NCBI RefSeq assembly: GCF_000190595.1
Contig: NC_015167.1
Coordinates: 1,477,501 to 1,541,500, forward strand
Length of the DNA: 64,000 nt
Source of the DNA: Cellulophaga lytica DSM 7489
Lineage (GTDB): Bacteria; Bacteroidota; Bacteroidia; Flavobacteriales; Flavobacteriaceae
Direction of reading: 5' to 3'
Shown: positions 7,480 to 20,400 of the stretch, piece by piece
How positions within the stretch are numbered: position 1 is the first letter of the stretch
Layout: each line of letters starts with the position of its first letter
Notes under the pieces: generated by a model
Told to the model about the DNA's origin: nothing
Database searches by the model: none
What the model saw: only the letters and a program-made list of their open reading frames with translations
Program-made: the position numbers and the translations under genes

Positions 7480-8433
7480 TTAGTAAGTACATCTACAATT
7501 ACTTAATCCTTGGAATAAATCTACACCAATTGTTATAACGTGTGTACCTGTACTGTAATTTAAAATATCATTTAAAATTATTTGATATGAATAACTAAAA
7601 TAATAGTTATCTTTTTTTAAACCTGCAAAAGGTGCTTTGTATAATGGTTTACCTATTTGGTCATTTAAAAACCTGTAGTTTACACCTGCATAGTAGTAAT
7701 CTTCAAAATCGTATTTTCTAAACTTTAAGTTTAAATCTGTTTCAGATCTTCCATCACTCTCAAACATTTTATAAAGTACAGAAGGTTCTATTTCCCAGTC
7801 GCTATTTCTACTTTTTTTGTATCTGTAACCAGTATACAAGTAATAGTTTCTTAAAGCATTTGGCTCAAAAGTTTCATTAAAGTTAGATATGTCTTTGTTT
7901 ACAAGGTTAGATACGTTTAAACTAGCATAAAATTTATTAATTCTATACATAAGTCCAACATCAAAGTTATGGTTTGTAGTAGACCTATCATCTGTTACAG
8001 CATTATCAGGATTAGCAACAAGGTTAAACTCTTGTATATCTAATCTAAACTGGTTAAAGTTGTAAGATATACCAAACGATAAAAACTCGTCTTCATATCT
8101 ATCTAAAGTTAAGTGGTGAGCAAAAGAAATTCTGGCACCTTGTTGTTTTGTATATCCGTTTTTATCGTTGTATAAAAATAGTCCTAAACCAGATTTATTC
8201 CCAATTCTGGCATCCGCAGCTAAAGACTGTGTTCTAGGTGCATCTTCTATTCCTACCCATTGAGCAAGGCCGTTCATTCTAATTTTTACGTGGTCACCAA
8301 TACCTGCGTATGTTGGTGATAAAACAAATGGGTTATCTGCTAAATACTGTGAGAGCTGTGGGGAGTTTAGCTCCTGTGCATTTGATAGCATTGTGCCAGC
8401 AAATAATGATAAGATTGCTAATTTAAATCGCAT
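7480..8433 (-). CDS. sprF: SprF, PorP/SprF family outer-membrane protein
   Basis: A 317-residue outer-membrane beta-barrel of the PorP/SprF family. Such proteins partner with T9SS substrates carrying type B C-terminal domains; in Flavobacterium johnsoniae SprF is needed for secretion of SprB. Residues 1-19 are a signal peptide (AILSLFAGTMLSNAQ). The mature N-terminus LNSPQLSQYLADNPFVLSPTYAGIG is the family hallmark (conserved N-P-..-P-A-G), followed by alternating amphipathic strands typical of a barrel and an aromatic-rich C-terminal region. It lies 26 nt downstream of sprB, in the order known from the sprCDBF operon, which supports the specific name. Confidence 0.92.
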   Translation of the reverse strand: MRFKLAILSLFAGTMLSNAQELNSPQLSQYLADNPFVLSPTYAGIGDHVKIRMNGLAQWVGIEDAPRTQSLAADARIGNKSGLGLFLYNDKNGYTKQQGARISFAHHLTLDRYEDEFLSFGISYNFNQFRLDIQEFNLVANPDNAVTDDRSTTNHNFDVGLMYRINKFYASLNVSNLVNKDISNFNETFEPNALRNYYLYTGYRYKKSRNSDWEIEPSVLYKMFESDGRSETDLNLKFRKYDFEDYYYAGVNYRFLNDQIGKPLYKAPFAGLKKDNYYFSYSYQIILNDILNYSTGTHVITIGVDLFQGLSNCRCTY

Positions 8434-8459
8434 AATTATAGGTTAAGTTCTTTTATTTT

Positions 8460-11400
8460 TTATCTGTACAATGTAAAGTGTCCAACAAATTCTCTGTCAT
8501 CTACTTCATCTTTAAGCTTAATAGTATACCAGTAATCTCCAGATGGTAGTTCCTTATTATCATAAGTTCCGTCCCATCCTTTGTCATCAGCTCCCATTCT
8601 ATATAATTCTCTACCATATCTATCATAGATAATAGTTAAGATATTAGGGAACCCTTCTGTGTTTTTAGGCTTCCATGTGTTGTTAACATCGTCACCGTTA
8701 GGTGTAAAGAAATTTGGGATTTCTATATCGATGAACTCAATAAATATATCTTGAGTAGCTTCACAACCATTTTCGTCTACAACAACAACGGTATATGTAT
8801 CAGTCTTACGTATTCTGAACGTATTGTCTTCCCCATTATTGTTTCCTTCCAGATAGAAAGTATATTTTGGGTTACCACCTGCAGCAATTGCCGTTATTTC
8901 GTTAATATTTCTATTTTCTAATACAAGAGTTAACGGTTCAAAATCTGCTACAGTAAAGTCAATAGTTTCAGAACATCCGTTTGCATGCAATATGTGTAAA
9001 TAATGATTACCAGCAGACATATTTGTAAAGTCTGGTGTTAATTGCATTGCAGCAGGATCTGTAGTATCTAAACCGTATAATACGTCTGTTATTGTGTTGT
9101 CTTCTAAAACAACTTCTAAATAATTTGTTGGTGTATCTGTACTACACTCATAAATAGGTGTTGCTGTGGCTTTTAAATTTACACCAGGTGCAATATCTAT
9201 AACAATATTAGCATCACAACCATTGGCATCTTTTACTAATATTACGTGTGTACCAGAAGATAAACCTGTAAAGTCTACCCTGTCTAGCTCATAATCTGCC
9301 GGATCATTAGAATCTAAACTTGTACTGTAAGGAGCTGTACCACCAGTTATTGTAACTGTAGCCATACCATCTTCATTACCTGTACATGTTTCACCAGTTG
9401 TAGTAGTACTCAATTGCATTGCAGTTGGTTCACTAATTGTAAAATTAAATGTAATAAAACAACCATTTTCATCTTGTGCAATTACATCATAAACTCCAGG
9501 AGCTAAATCTGTAAATACATTTTTAGTATCAAACTGGTCTAAATTAGGTGTTATTGAGTATTTAATTTCTCCTGTTCCACCGCTAACCTCAACAGTTATA
9601 GTACCATTTTCTTCACCAAAACAAAGTACGTCTGTAAATTCTTCGTTTTCTACAACTAATGGTGCAGGTTCTGTAATTGTAATTGCAGTAGATACTTCTT
9701 CACAACCACCATCTGATGTTGCTCTTATATAGTAAGTTCCAATTCCTAAGTTTCTAAAATCACCACTAGTTTGTGGTCCTTGTAATGGAGTTGTACTTGT
9801 TGGGGTATCTAACAACTCATAAGAATAGTTACCTAAACCACCAATTGCAGTTGCACGTATACTTGCAGTAGATTCTCCGTTACAGTTTATTACTGCAGCA
9901 GTTTCATCTAACAATATTTGTAATGGTGGTACAGCATCAATAGTTACTTGGTTACTAATAATATTACCACAGTTAAAATTATCTCTTATATAGTATTGGT
10001 ATACACCTTGTGTTACTGTAAATGTATGTGTATCTCCACCGCTCATTGGAGTAAAGTTTACACCATCTACACTAAACTCGTAAGGAGCTGTACCACCAGT
10101 AGCTGTTAATCTTATTTCAGCTGGATCTACGCACGTTAATTGTGATACTTGAACTAGAGAACCAGTGATATCTGTAGGCTCTGTTATAACGGCTTGTACG
10201 GTTTCTACATCACAATTCCATCCGTCAGAAACAGTTATGGTGTACACACCAGCACCTAAATTGTTAAACATTGGGTTAGATTGCGGACTACTAGAGTATA
10301 GTATTGTTGTACCAGCATCATCATAAACGTTTAATTGATATGTATAAACACCTTCACCATTTAGTACGTTTACTGCACTTACACTACCATTACTATCACC
10401 AAAACAAGTTAACATTTGTGTTAGTGGTGTAATATCTGCAGTAATAGGTATTGCAGGGTCTAGCGTTATGGTGTCTGTAAACGGACATCCACCATTATCT
10501 GTTACTGTTACAGTATATGTAGCAGCACTTAATCTTACAAAACTAGCAGAATTAACATCTGTAAAAGTAGTTTCTACACCAGTAGTATTGTTTCTTAAAA
10601 CAATGTCATAAGGTGCGTAACCACCAGTTGGTACTACTGTTATCTCACCAGCATTATCATCACAAGTTACATCTGCAGTTTTGTTTACTGTAGCTGTTAA
10701 TGCCATATCTGGAGATGCTATTGTTATTACATTAGAATCTTCTGTACAGAAAGGAGCATTATCTTCTGTAACAGCTACATAATAATTACCACCAGATAAA
10801 CCTGGTATTGTAAATGTATTTGTAGTTGCATTACCATTTATACCTGTTAAAGTACCATCAGCATTTAAAACTGTATATGTAAATGGTGCAGTAGCGTCTG
10901 TTACCGTTACTTCTATTTCTCCATTTGTATCTCCAAAACAAGTTACTGGAGACGACGCTCTAGCAGAAACCTTAATTAAATCATAAGGAGCAATATTATA
11001 TACATCTGTATCTACGTAACAACCAGTATTTGTATCTGTTACTCTAAATACATAACCACCCACTGCAGTTAACTCAAAAGTTGCAGTGTTATACGTTGGT
11101 GTTGTTGTTTGCGTAGCATTTGTATTACCAATTGGTAACAACTCATACGTATAAACATTTGTAGCATCTCCGTTATCTGTTACTGTAATAGTAACTTCTT
11201 CTGGACCATTACATGATATGTCTGTATCCTTAGTTACTATAGCAGTAAACTTATTAATAGGCTCTATTGTTACTGTTGTTGTCTGCGGACAACTATTATC
11301 ATCTTTAACATAAACAGTAATTGTTTGTGTAACTCCAGTATCTGTAACAGTAAATGTATTTCCTGTTTGGAAGTTTACATTATCTATACTGTACAAATAT

Positions 11401-14400
11401 GGACTAGTACCAGAAGGAGTTCCTGGTGTTGTAGCACCATCCTCTATAGTTACTGTAATTGTTGCTGTATTTACAGTGTTATTAGGAGCACAAGCAAAGT
11501 CTGTTGCAACTGCACTTATTAGTAATTCTGTAGGCTGAGTAACCTCGACAGTTTGTCTAATAGAACAACCTTTTGCAGATACTACTTCTATTTGATAAAA
11601 AGCAGCAGCTAAACCTGTAAAAGTTGGACTAGTTTGAGTTACTCCTATTTGAGTTACTCCTGTAGCATCATATAAATTATAGTTATATATAGGATCTACA
11701 TTTGTTGCAGGATCTAAATTAGCAGTAATACTACCATCTGATAAACCAAAACAACTAACATTTTCTATAGTTGAAGCTAATAAAATAGGATCTACCTTAT
11801 CAACCAATTCTTGTGTAACTGTTTTTTCACATATTGGTGCACTTGTGTCTAAATCACGAACCCTAAAGCTATACACACCAACTTCTGTTAAGCCAGTAAA
11901 TACACCAGTTGTGTTTGTAATTGTAGCACCACTTATTGGTAATGTAGCAGTAAACTCTAAGTTTGTAGAACCACCAGTTACATTTACTGTTATTTGTCCG
12001 CCCGGATTTACTGTATTACAATCTATTGGTTTATCAACAATAGTAGAAACATTCATTTCTTCATACAATACTGTTGCAAGTGTTGTAAAGTCACAAGACC
12101 ATTGATCGTTAATTAATACGGTGTAAGAACCAGCACCTAAACCAGAGAATATTGTAGTAGTCTGTGGAGAACCAACTGCTGTACCATCTTTAATAAGTTG
12201 GTATGTGTAGTTGCTTCCTTGTCCACCTGTAGTTCCAATAACTTCAATTTCACCTTCTAGGTTTGTACAATTTTCTTGGTTTACCTGTAAAGTTGCAGTT
12301 ATAGGGTCTGGTGTTACTAAATTAACATCTGCTAATTGAACAATACACCCATTTTTATCTGCAATCCAAACTTGGTAATCTGTACCAGCCGGAGCTGCTG
12401 CACCAGATAAACCTGTAAATCTAGGATTAGAAACATAATCTGTTGGATATACTGGAGCAGGATTAGTTACTACATCTACAAAGTAAACATAGTCTCCCCA
12501 ACCACCAGCAGCATTAATAACTTCTATAACTCCGTCATTACCTAAGCAAGTTACTGGTGTAACTTCTGTAGCAGCAGTTATTGCAGCACTAGGACCAGCA
12601 ATAGTAAATGCTTGTGTATACGTACATCTAGGATCTGGAGTTTGTTGTACTTCTATATAGTACGTACCAGCTACTAAATTATTAATTACAAAATTACCAT
12701 TTGGTGCAATACCTGGAGTTTGTGTATCATCTCCAGTATTTGCAGGAGTATTGAATATATCTTGGTAAAGAATGTATGCTACTGCACCTGTATAGGTAAC
12801 ATTAGCATTATCATGTAAATTAAATTCTACACTACCATCATTACCACCAAAACAAATTACATTACTTAATACAGTTGCATCTAATTCTAATACATCTGGA
12901 CTAGTTATAGTTTCTGATGTTGTTATAACACAACCAGTATCTGTATGTCTTACCAAGAAATTGTGAGTACCAACATCTAAACCACCAAAAACATTTGAAG
13001 CTTGCCATGTTGTTCCGTTGTCAATACTATACTCAAATTTAGAAGTATCATTTGTATTTGAAGTAGCAGTAATAGTTATTTCTCCATCTGTACCAGGATC
13101 ACAAGTAATATCACCTGTAATTGCAGCAGAAGCTGTTAACAATTCATCATAAGGAGCAATATCTGCTTCTATTGTACCAACACAGCCTTTATCATCATAT
13201 ACGTTAATAGTATAAGAACCACCAGCAGTATTAGTTTCTATGTAAACATTATTAGAACCAGATTGTACAATAATATCATCACCAGTTGCAGGCGTATTGT
13301 TATCATTTATAAATTCATAAATAACATAAGTATTACTACCACCAGTAATATTAGCAGCAGTATTATCTATACTAATACTAGCATTATTATTAGTGTTACC
13401 ACTTGTAGGTGTACAACCAAATTCTACAACATCTGCGTTTGCAATGACAATAGGGTTTGGTTCACTAATTACAATATTAGTAATATCTGTTGTACAGCCA
13501 TTTGTACCTGTTGCAGTTACTGTATATGTATTAGGAGGTAAGTCTGAGAATGTGCTTGTAGCAGCATCATAAGTACCAGCTAAAGGTGTAATTGTATATG
13601 TTAATGGGTTTATTCCATTATCTGTTTGGTATAAAGTTATAGTACCATCATCTGCACTATTACATGTAACATCTGTAAATGTGTGTGTAAATATTGGAGT
13701 TACGGCAGCAGGAACATCTATTGTAAATCTTCTAAAACATTCAGGACCAGTTGTATTATTATCATAAACAGTAACTGTATAATTCTCCACAACTGTTACA
13801 GTTGCTACATAAGGATTTGTTGGTAATGCTGTTCTAGTAACAACAGTTCCTAAACCGTTTGTGATTTCATAATCATAATCTCCAGAACCATTTGTTGCTT
13901 CAATTGTAATTTCAGCGGTTCCAGGAGTACAATCCATTAGTTTAGTAAGCTCAACATTAGCCTCTAATACTGGGTAAATAGTAGCACTATCTGTAGCTAT
14001 ACAACCGTTACTATCTTTTATAGATATGTTATATGTACCAACAGAAAGATTAGTAAATAAACCTCCATTATCTACATATGTTACACCACCATCTATAGAA
14101 TATAGTATTTGAGCAGCTGTACTAGTTGCATCTATTTGTAAAGTATTTGGTATTGCACAATTATTTACACTTATATTATCTATTGTTGGATTAGGAGTTA
14201 ATGTCATTATAACATCTCCTAAATCTTTAGCACAACTATATTGATCTTGAATAGTTACGTTATAAGTACCAGCAGGAGAATTAGCAGGAATTTCTATTGG
14301 ATTATCTGTAGTACCTGTAATAGTTGTAAAAGGAGCAGGACCAGTTACAGTAAAAGTATAAGTACCGCCACCACCATTAATGTTTTCTATTTGAATAAGA

Positions 14401-17400
14401 CCAGGTGTAGCACAAGAAATATCTTGAATTTTATTTAATGTTGCTGTAATATCATCTAACTCTTCTAACAATAGATTTTCTGATGCAGATATACAACTAT
14501 CTACCCCACCATCTCTTTCGGTAACTTGTATAAAGTATTCTCCAGCTCCTAAACCAGATACTGTAACTGTTTGTGGAGAAGAAAATGGAATATTACCTCC
14601 ACTATTTGCTACAGAAACAGGAGTACCAGTTGTCATATTAAAAACTTCCCATCTGTATTCAGTACCAAATGGAGCTTGATTATCTGTAATTGTATATGTA
14701 ATACTACCATTTGTCATACCAAAACAAGCAGGTACAGAAGTAGATGTAATTTCTAATGGTAATGTTATTAAATCGTTTACATTTCTATCACTTTGTCTAA
14801 CACAACCATTAGCATCTCTTACAAGAAATACATACGTTCTACCTGGTATTAAACCTGTAAAGGTATGAGGATCTGATAGTCCCTTTGCAGGAGTAGTCCA
14901 AGGATTAATAGGTGAAGTTGCATCAAAATTAACAGGATCGTCTGTATACGTATATTGATAAGGAGCTGTACCCTCGTTACCTTGTACAGTTACCTGTAAT
15001 TCATTACAATCAACAATAATTGCTGAAATTGTTATATCTAAATTATCTAATGGATAAGATATAATATATCTAGGTAAATCTAATCTACATAAGGTGTTAC
15101 CAGAAGCATCTACAGTTCTAATAGAAGGGTCTACAGCATCACCAGAAGTTAATGTGTATGCAGGAGCATCAAACTCATCAGATGTTTGCCAAGTAGTACC
15201 ACCATCATGACTAAATTCTAATGTTCCATTTAATGTTGTTGTATAATTGATAAATCTAAATCCTGTTGCAGGGTCACAATTACCAGATAATATAGACTCT
15301 ATATCTGTTACTAACTCATCTGGATTATTAATTAATACAGGAGTTGTTTCTATTGTACATCCGCTAGCATCTGTAACATTAATTGTATAGTTACCAGGTG
15401 CTAAATTGAAAAATGTTTTAGTATTGTTTATTACATTAGTTGTAGTTTCATTAGAAGCTCCGCCGTTATCTAAATCAATAATTTCATATGTGTAAGGAGA
15501 TATACCAGAGGTAACTGTAATTTCTATAGTTCCTGTACCATCATGGCAAGTAGGATCTGTAGGTACTGCATTATAAGTTAAAGGAGTTGCAGGGTTAACT
15601 GTAACAGTCTCCATATATTCACAATGTGGATCTGCTGCGTTATTATCCCATACATAAACATCATAGTCACCAGCATCAATAGCGGCTACACTATAATTAT
15701 TTACATTACTAAAATCTGCAGCAGTTACAGGAGTTCCTGTAGTTACAAAAGCATAAGCTAAATTACCATCTCCACCAGTTGCATTAACAGTAATACTACC
15801 ATCAGCACAAGAGCTAACATGTACAACATCTATTGTTGCGTTTATTACAGGGTTTAAAACAACTGTTTCTTGTACGCCAACACAACCATAACCATCTTTA
15901 ACGTCTATTGTGTAAGTACCGTTTGCTAAATTAGTAAAAGTATAAGTAGTTGCAGTTGCTGGAGTTGGTGTAATCCAAGCACCACCATTAATACTAAACT
16001 GGAAGTTTTCATTACCAGGAATAGAAGTAACATCTACTTGTATTTCACCATCATTTGCACCAGAGTAACACGCTGTTGGCGTTACTGTAAAAGTTGGTAC
16101 TTCTGGGGTAGTAACAGTTACTGCAGGCGTAATAGCATTAGTACACAAGTTATCATCTTGTACTCTTACAATATAATTTTCATTAGCTGCATTTGCAGGC
16201 ACATCTGTAAATATTGCAGAAGATTGGTATCCTCTAAAAACAGCATAACTTGTTGTTACTGTATTGTATATTTCTAATTGATAGTTATACGTTGGTGTAC
16301 CACCATTTGCAACAGCAGTAATTGTAGCACCTGTATTATTACATGTAAATTCATCTGTGATAGATGCAGTAGCAGTAACTTCTGTTGGTTCAGTTAATTC
16401 TTGTGTTAATGGAATACTACATGCATTATCATCAACATCTCTAACTTCAATAGTATAGTTTTGTGCAGTTAAACCAGTTACGGTTTGCGAAGTTGTAAAA
16501 GGGCCAGAATACGTTGCACCACCATCTAAAGAATATTCATATCCGCCAGCACCAAAATTTGCTGCATTAATAACAAATTCACCATCATTACCACCAAAAC
16601 AAGAAATGTTTACAGGGTTTGTAATGTTTGCTGTAAAAGCTTTACCTGCTTCAACTACAACGTCAAAGGTTACAGAAGAAGAACAAACTTCTGGTAGTTG
16701 AAATGCTTGTATATCATCTATTGCAATATCATTTCCATCAACAACCGCAGAATTTGTGCGTATAACAATATCAAGGTTTGTATTAGCACCAGGGTTTAAT
16801 GTTACAGTATAATTATGCCAGTCATCAGCATTATTATTTTTAGGAATATTACCAGTAGCAACACTAGTAATTACAACACCACCAGCGTCTACTAATTCTA
16901 TTTCTATTGTAGGATCACCTCCACTTGTACCGGCTCTTAATAAGTTGTATGCCCATGTAGATATTGTAATATCTCTGTTTGGTATAACCTCTATACCTCT
17001 TTTAGCATATACAATACCACCAACACCAGCAACACCACCAACATTCATTGCTAAAAACCTTCCGTTAGCGTTACCTGTATGATCGTTAGGACTTCTCCAA
17101 GTACCAAAAGGTAAAGCTATGGCTTGTGTAACCGAGTATTCACCATCATTAATTCTGGTATGTACACCAGGATCACAAGTTCTTACTGTACCATCTTGTG
17201 GCTCATAACAGTATAAAGGATCTATTTGTGTTATTGATGTATTTGCACCAAAACCAAAATCTTCTGATAATAAATTACTTGGTGTAGGAGCTGCATTAGA
17301 AGTATAATCTACTCTAATTGTATGTGTACCTGCTGCTACATCTGTAAAGATATTACTTGTATTATCTGGCGTGTTAAATGAACCATCTATAGAGTATACA

Positions 17401-20400
17401 TAATCAAAATCTGTACTACTAGGTGTAACTGTAATTTCACCTAAACCTTCACAATCATAAGAAATTGACGGAGCAAATGTAGGTGCCTCAGGAGCAGCAT
17501 CTACAGTTACTGTCATTTCATAAGTACATAAATTTGCATCTCTAATATACAATGTATGTGTACCAGGTAATAAGTTAGATATTGAGTTTGTACTGTAGTT
17601 AACACCACCATCAAAACTATATTCATATGCAGGTGTACCACCTTGTGCATTTGTAATTCTAACCTCAGCACCAGTTGTTGGGTTACACTCGTATAAAGCT
17701 GTTACTGCTGCAGAAGCAGATAAAGTAAAAGGTTCTGTTATAGTATGTGTATCTGTTACAGTACATAAATTAGCGTCTCTAACTACAATATTATAACTAT
17801 TTGCAGGTAAATTATTAAATGTGTTTGTTGGTACAAATGTTGCACCACCATCTATACTATATTGGTAAGGCGCTTCTCCACCACCAGCAGTTATTGTTAT
17901 GGTAGATTGTGCTTCGCCACTACAAAGTATGTCTGTACTTGTTGTAGTTACTGTTAATGCAGGATCTTGTGCAATGTTTAAATCGTACATAGCCTCACAA
18001 AAAGTTCCTGTACCGTTATTATCACGCACATACACATCATAATCACCAGCACCAGTTGTTACCGTTCTAGGATTAACATTTGTAAAATCTGTTGCAGCCG
18101 GAGTAGTACCATCAGCAACAATTGCATATACATAATTTACGCCACTACCACCAGCAGGAGTAATAGTTACTTCTGTATCTGTATCACAAGCTGTAATATT
18201 ATCTGCGGTTGCCGTAACAGTTAATTCTGGGTTTACTGTAATAGAGGCTGTTCCTGTACAGTTTTTACCATCTATAACATCTATAGTATACGTACCCGGA
18301 TTTAAGCCAGAGAACACGTTATTTGTGCTGTAAGCGCCTCCATTTATTCTATATTGATAAGTGCCATCTCCGCCAGCTGTAACATTAGCTGTAAGTTCTA
18401 GTCCTGCAGCTGCCGTAAAGCAATCGTTATTTGGAACAATTTCTAAAGTAGGAGCTATTGAAGCATCTAAATCAAAGCTTGATGTAACAATACAACCATT
18501 AGCATCCTCTACACTAACATTAAAAGTTCCTGTTTGGTTTAAGTTATTAAACGTACCGGTACCATTAGTAAATGTAGTTGTACCATCTGGATACGTAATT
18601 GTAAATTCGTTACTACCCCAACCACCAGTAGCAGTTAAAACTACACTACCATCTGTTGTACAAGTTGGTTGTGTTGGGTTAACATTTAGTGCTAAAGCAG
18701 CAGTTGGTGCATTTATAATAACATCTGCAGTTGCAGTACAGTTTGTTTCTGTATCTGTAACAGTTATTGTGTATGTACCATTATCTAAATTTGTTAAAGA
18801 AATTGTAGCAAGATTTACTCCTGTACCTCCTGGTATAGTTGTTGGTCCTGTTATTACATAATTGTATGTAGAATTAAAACCTGATACTTCAAAATTTGCT
18901 TCTCCATCTATATCATCAAAACAAGAAATATTACTAACTAAATTACCAACTACAGAAATAGGATCTACTGGTCTAATTGTAAAACTCTCTTCATATTCAC
19001 AACCTTTAGCGTCTGTTACTCTAAAAGTATAAGTGTCTGGAGCTAAACCATTAAATGTTGCTGTGTTTCCTGTTGTGCTTGTAGCTGCTATTGCTGTTGG
19101 AGCAATAATATCAAAAACATAAGGAGCTGTACCATTGGTAACTGTTACTGTAACATTAGATGTTTGTGTAGGGCAGTTAGGAGCTGTTGCTGTAAAGTCT
19201 AAATCTGTTGGCGGATTTAATGCATCTATAACAATTTCATTTGTTACAAACGTACACATATTAGCATCTCTAATTGTAATAGTATAACTACCGTTAGTTA
19301 GGTTTGCAAATGTGTCTGCACCTGCACCTGAGTTAAAATTAACACCATCTATACTATATTCATAAGGAGCTGCACCACCAGTTACATTTTGAGCTTGTAT
19401 TGTTGCTTCTTGTAAACATGTATAATCATCAACTAAAACAGCATCACCTGTAACACCATCTGTAGGACCACCAATAGTAAAAGGTTCATCAAAATCACAT
19501 GATGTACCACCTATTGTTTGTGTTATCGTAAGTATGTAATCTCCTTGTGGTAATGATGAAAAATTACCAGAGTTGTTTACACTAGTTGTTGTGCCGTCTG
19601 GATACAATAAACTGTATGATAAAGTATAACCATTACTATTTGTAATATTAATATCAAAACTACCATCTTCTGCACCAAAACAGGTTTCATCTGTAATGTT
19701 AGGATTATATGTAATTGCAGGTGCTATATCTACTGTAGCTTCATTAGTAATAACATAACAATTATTACTTCCTACAACTATAAATTCGTAAGTACCAGCA
19801 TCTGCATCACTAAAGTAAAAGTCTTCTGTTGTTTGGTATGCACTTGCAGGAATATCACTTAATGTAAAAGGAGCTGGGTATAAGTCTACACCATCTTTAC
19901 TCCATATTGCATATGTGTACGTTGGGTTAGCAACACCACCAGTAGCTGTTACAGATATAATACCATCTGTACAGTCTATAGATTTTGTTGTTAACGCAGA
20001 AGCAGCTAAGTCAGATACATCATTAATGGTCACTTCTCTAGTTAATGTACAACCATCATCAGTTCTTACGGTAACATCATAAACACCATCGTTTAAACCT
20101 AAAAAAGTATGGTCATTATCATCTGTAGGTCCAAAAGTATCTACCTCTACTCCTCCTTGAGAAATAGAAAAATAGTATTGAGGCTCAACATCTTCAGCAG
20201 AAATTCTAATTTCTCCTAAACCATTACAATCTGTATCTTTAGTTGTAATATTAACTACATAGTCTCTTCTTAGTACTCCTATATCTTCTAATCTAAACAC
20301 ACAACCGTCTACTACACCTTGCTGACGCATTTCTACTGTGTAGGCTCCGTTATTTGTTATTGGAAAAACAGGACCATTATTAGCACTATAAGGAACAAGA

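Noticed and set aside
18361-18861. 166-codon plus-strand frame inside sprB, and similar antisense frames
   Set aside because: They mirror the biased codon use of the T/N/G-rich repeats and show no domain or start context.
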